Assembly: GCA_937901055.1 (NCBI GenBank)
Contig: CALCGO010000300.1
Span: 1-6,355, forward strand
Direction: 5' to 3'
Length of the DNA stretch: 6,355 bases
From: an uncultured Rhodobacterales bacterium
GTDB lineage: Bacteria > Pseudomonadota > Alphaproteobacteria > Rhodobacterales > Rhodobacteraceae
Part shown: in pieces, positions 5,916 to 6,355 of the stretch
Layout: the number at the start of each line of letters is the position of its first letter
How positions within the stretch are numbered: position 1 is the first letter of the stretch
Notes under the pieces: generated by a model
The model's input: the letters and a program-made list of their open reading frames with translations, nothing else
What the model was told of the DNA's origin: nothing
Database searches by the model: none
Position numbers and translations under genes: made by a program

Positions 5916-6355
5916 ATGAGAATATGTGTTTTTGGTGCAGGAGCCATCGGCGGCTATATGGGCGTTAAGTTGGCAGAAGCTGGAGCTGATGTAAGCCTTG
6001 TGGCCCGTGGCCCGCATTTGGCCGCGATGAAATCCAATGGTTTGCGCTTGATCGAAGAAACCAGTGAGACGACTGTTAGCCCGATAGCATCCGATGATCC
6101 AGAAGAGCTTGGGGTTCAGGACTACATCATCGTGACGCTTAAAGCGCATTCTGTTCCTGGCGTCGTGCCAAAAATGGCTCCTCTTATTGGGCCAAACACC
6201 ACCATTGTTTCTGGCGTAAACGGTGTGCCGTGGTGGTATTTCCATGGTGTTGGCGGCGTGCTTGAAGGCACACGGCTTGCCTCTGTGGATCCCGGCGATG
6301 TGCAGTGGAATGGCTTTGGTCCTGATAAGGTGCTGGGTTGTGTAGTCTATCCTGC
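5916..6355 (+). CDS. Ketopantoate reductase-like dehydrogenase (PanE/ApbA family), 3' end cut off
   Basis: The first 146 codons of a gene that continues beyond the right edge; family members are about 300-330 residues, so roughly half is seen. The start MRICVFGAGAIGGYMG carries the Rossmann G-x-G-x-x-G loop (G7, G9, G12) for NADP(H), and VSLVARGPHLAAMKSNGL (26-43) is the typical next strand and dinucleotide-phosphate site. LKAHSV (75-80) fits the family's VKAxxV segment, and VSGVNGVPWWYF (98-109) is the conserved N-G-[VI] turn preceding the domain linker, in a form common among PanE paralogues of alphaproteobacteria. PanE reduces 2-oxopantoate with NADPH; paralogues act on other 2-oxo or 2-hydroxy acids. 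Sitting 10 bp behind a CoA ligase and a carboxylate transporter, this copy more likely serves catabolism of the imported compound than pantothenate synthesis. That role is inferred. Confidence 0.87.
   Translation, partial: MRICVFGAGAIGGYMGVKLAEAGADVSLVARGPHLAAMKSNGLRLIEETSETTVSPIASDDPEELGVQDYIIVTLKAHSVPGVVPKMAPLIGPNTTIVSGVNGVPWWYFHGVGGVLEGTRLASVDPGDVQWNGFGPDKVLGCVVYP

Noticed and set aside
5805..6245. A 146-residue minus-strand open frame across the ligase/PanE junction
   Set aside because: It runs antisense to two genes with clear conserved motifs and has no recognisable product.

Overview
The window holds the 5' part of one plus-strand operon. Six genes lie head to tail after about 400 bases of AT-rich upstream DNA. 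Moderate GC in the genes, gene content and codon use suggest a Gram-negative alphaproteobacterium, perhaps a marine, lower-GC member of the Roseobacter/Rhodobacterales group. This organism call is inference from protein style and context; no rRNA or other marker is present.

Layout: bases 1-200 carry no convincing gene but contain a 30-bp-period tandem duplication. Bases 200-402 form an AT-rich promoter region with several dyad-symmetric sequences that could be operators. Then come a two-domain universal stress protein (403-1254) and the three parts of a tripartite tricarboxylate transporter (TTT): periplasmic binding protein TctC (1293-2264), small membrane protein TctB (2291-2794) and large membrane permease TctA (2819-4324). 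A 69-bp gap follows, then an acyl-CoA synthetase resembling oxalate--CoA ligases (4394-5905). Last is a ketopantoate-reductase-like (PanE/ApbA family) gene that runs off the right edge (5916 to beyond 6355).

How the genes may work together: the TTT system would bring a small carboxylate across the inner membrane using an ion gradient, the ligase would convert it or a derivative to a CoA thioester using ATP, and the PanE-like enzyme would carry out an NADPH-linked redox step on a 2-oxo or 2-hydroxy acid. The stress protein at the head of the operon may signal energy or nutrient status. This gives a plausible self-contained uptake and catabolism cassette. The substrate cannot be read from the sequence; oxalate or a close relative is the most economical guess from the ligase. 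All protein families here are known. What deserves attention is the combination, the dyad cluster in the promoter region, and a few sequence oddities (KR-type Tat-like signal, G8 tract in tctB, altered P-loop flank in the ligase).
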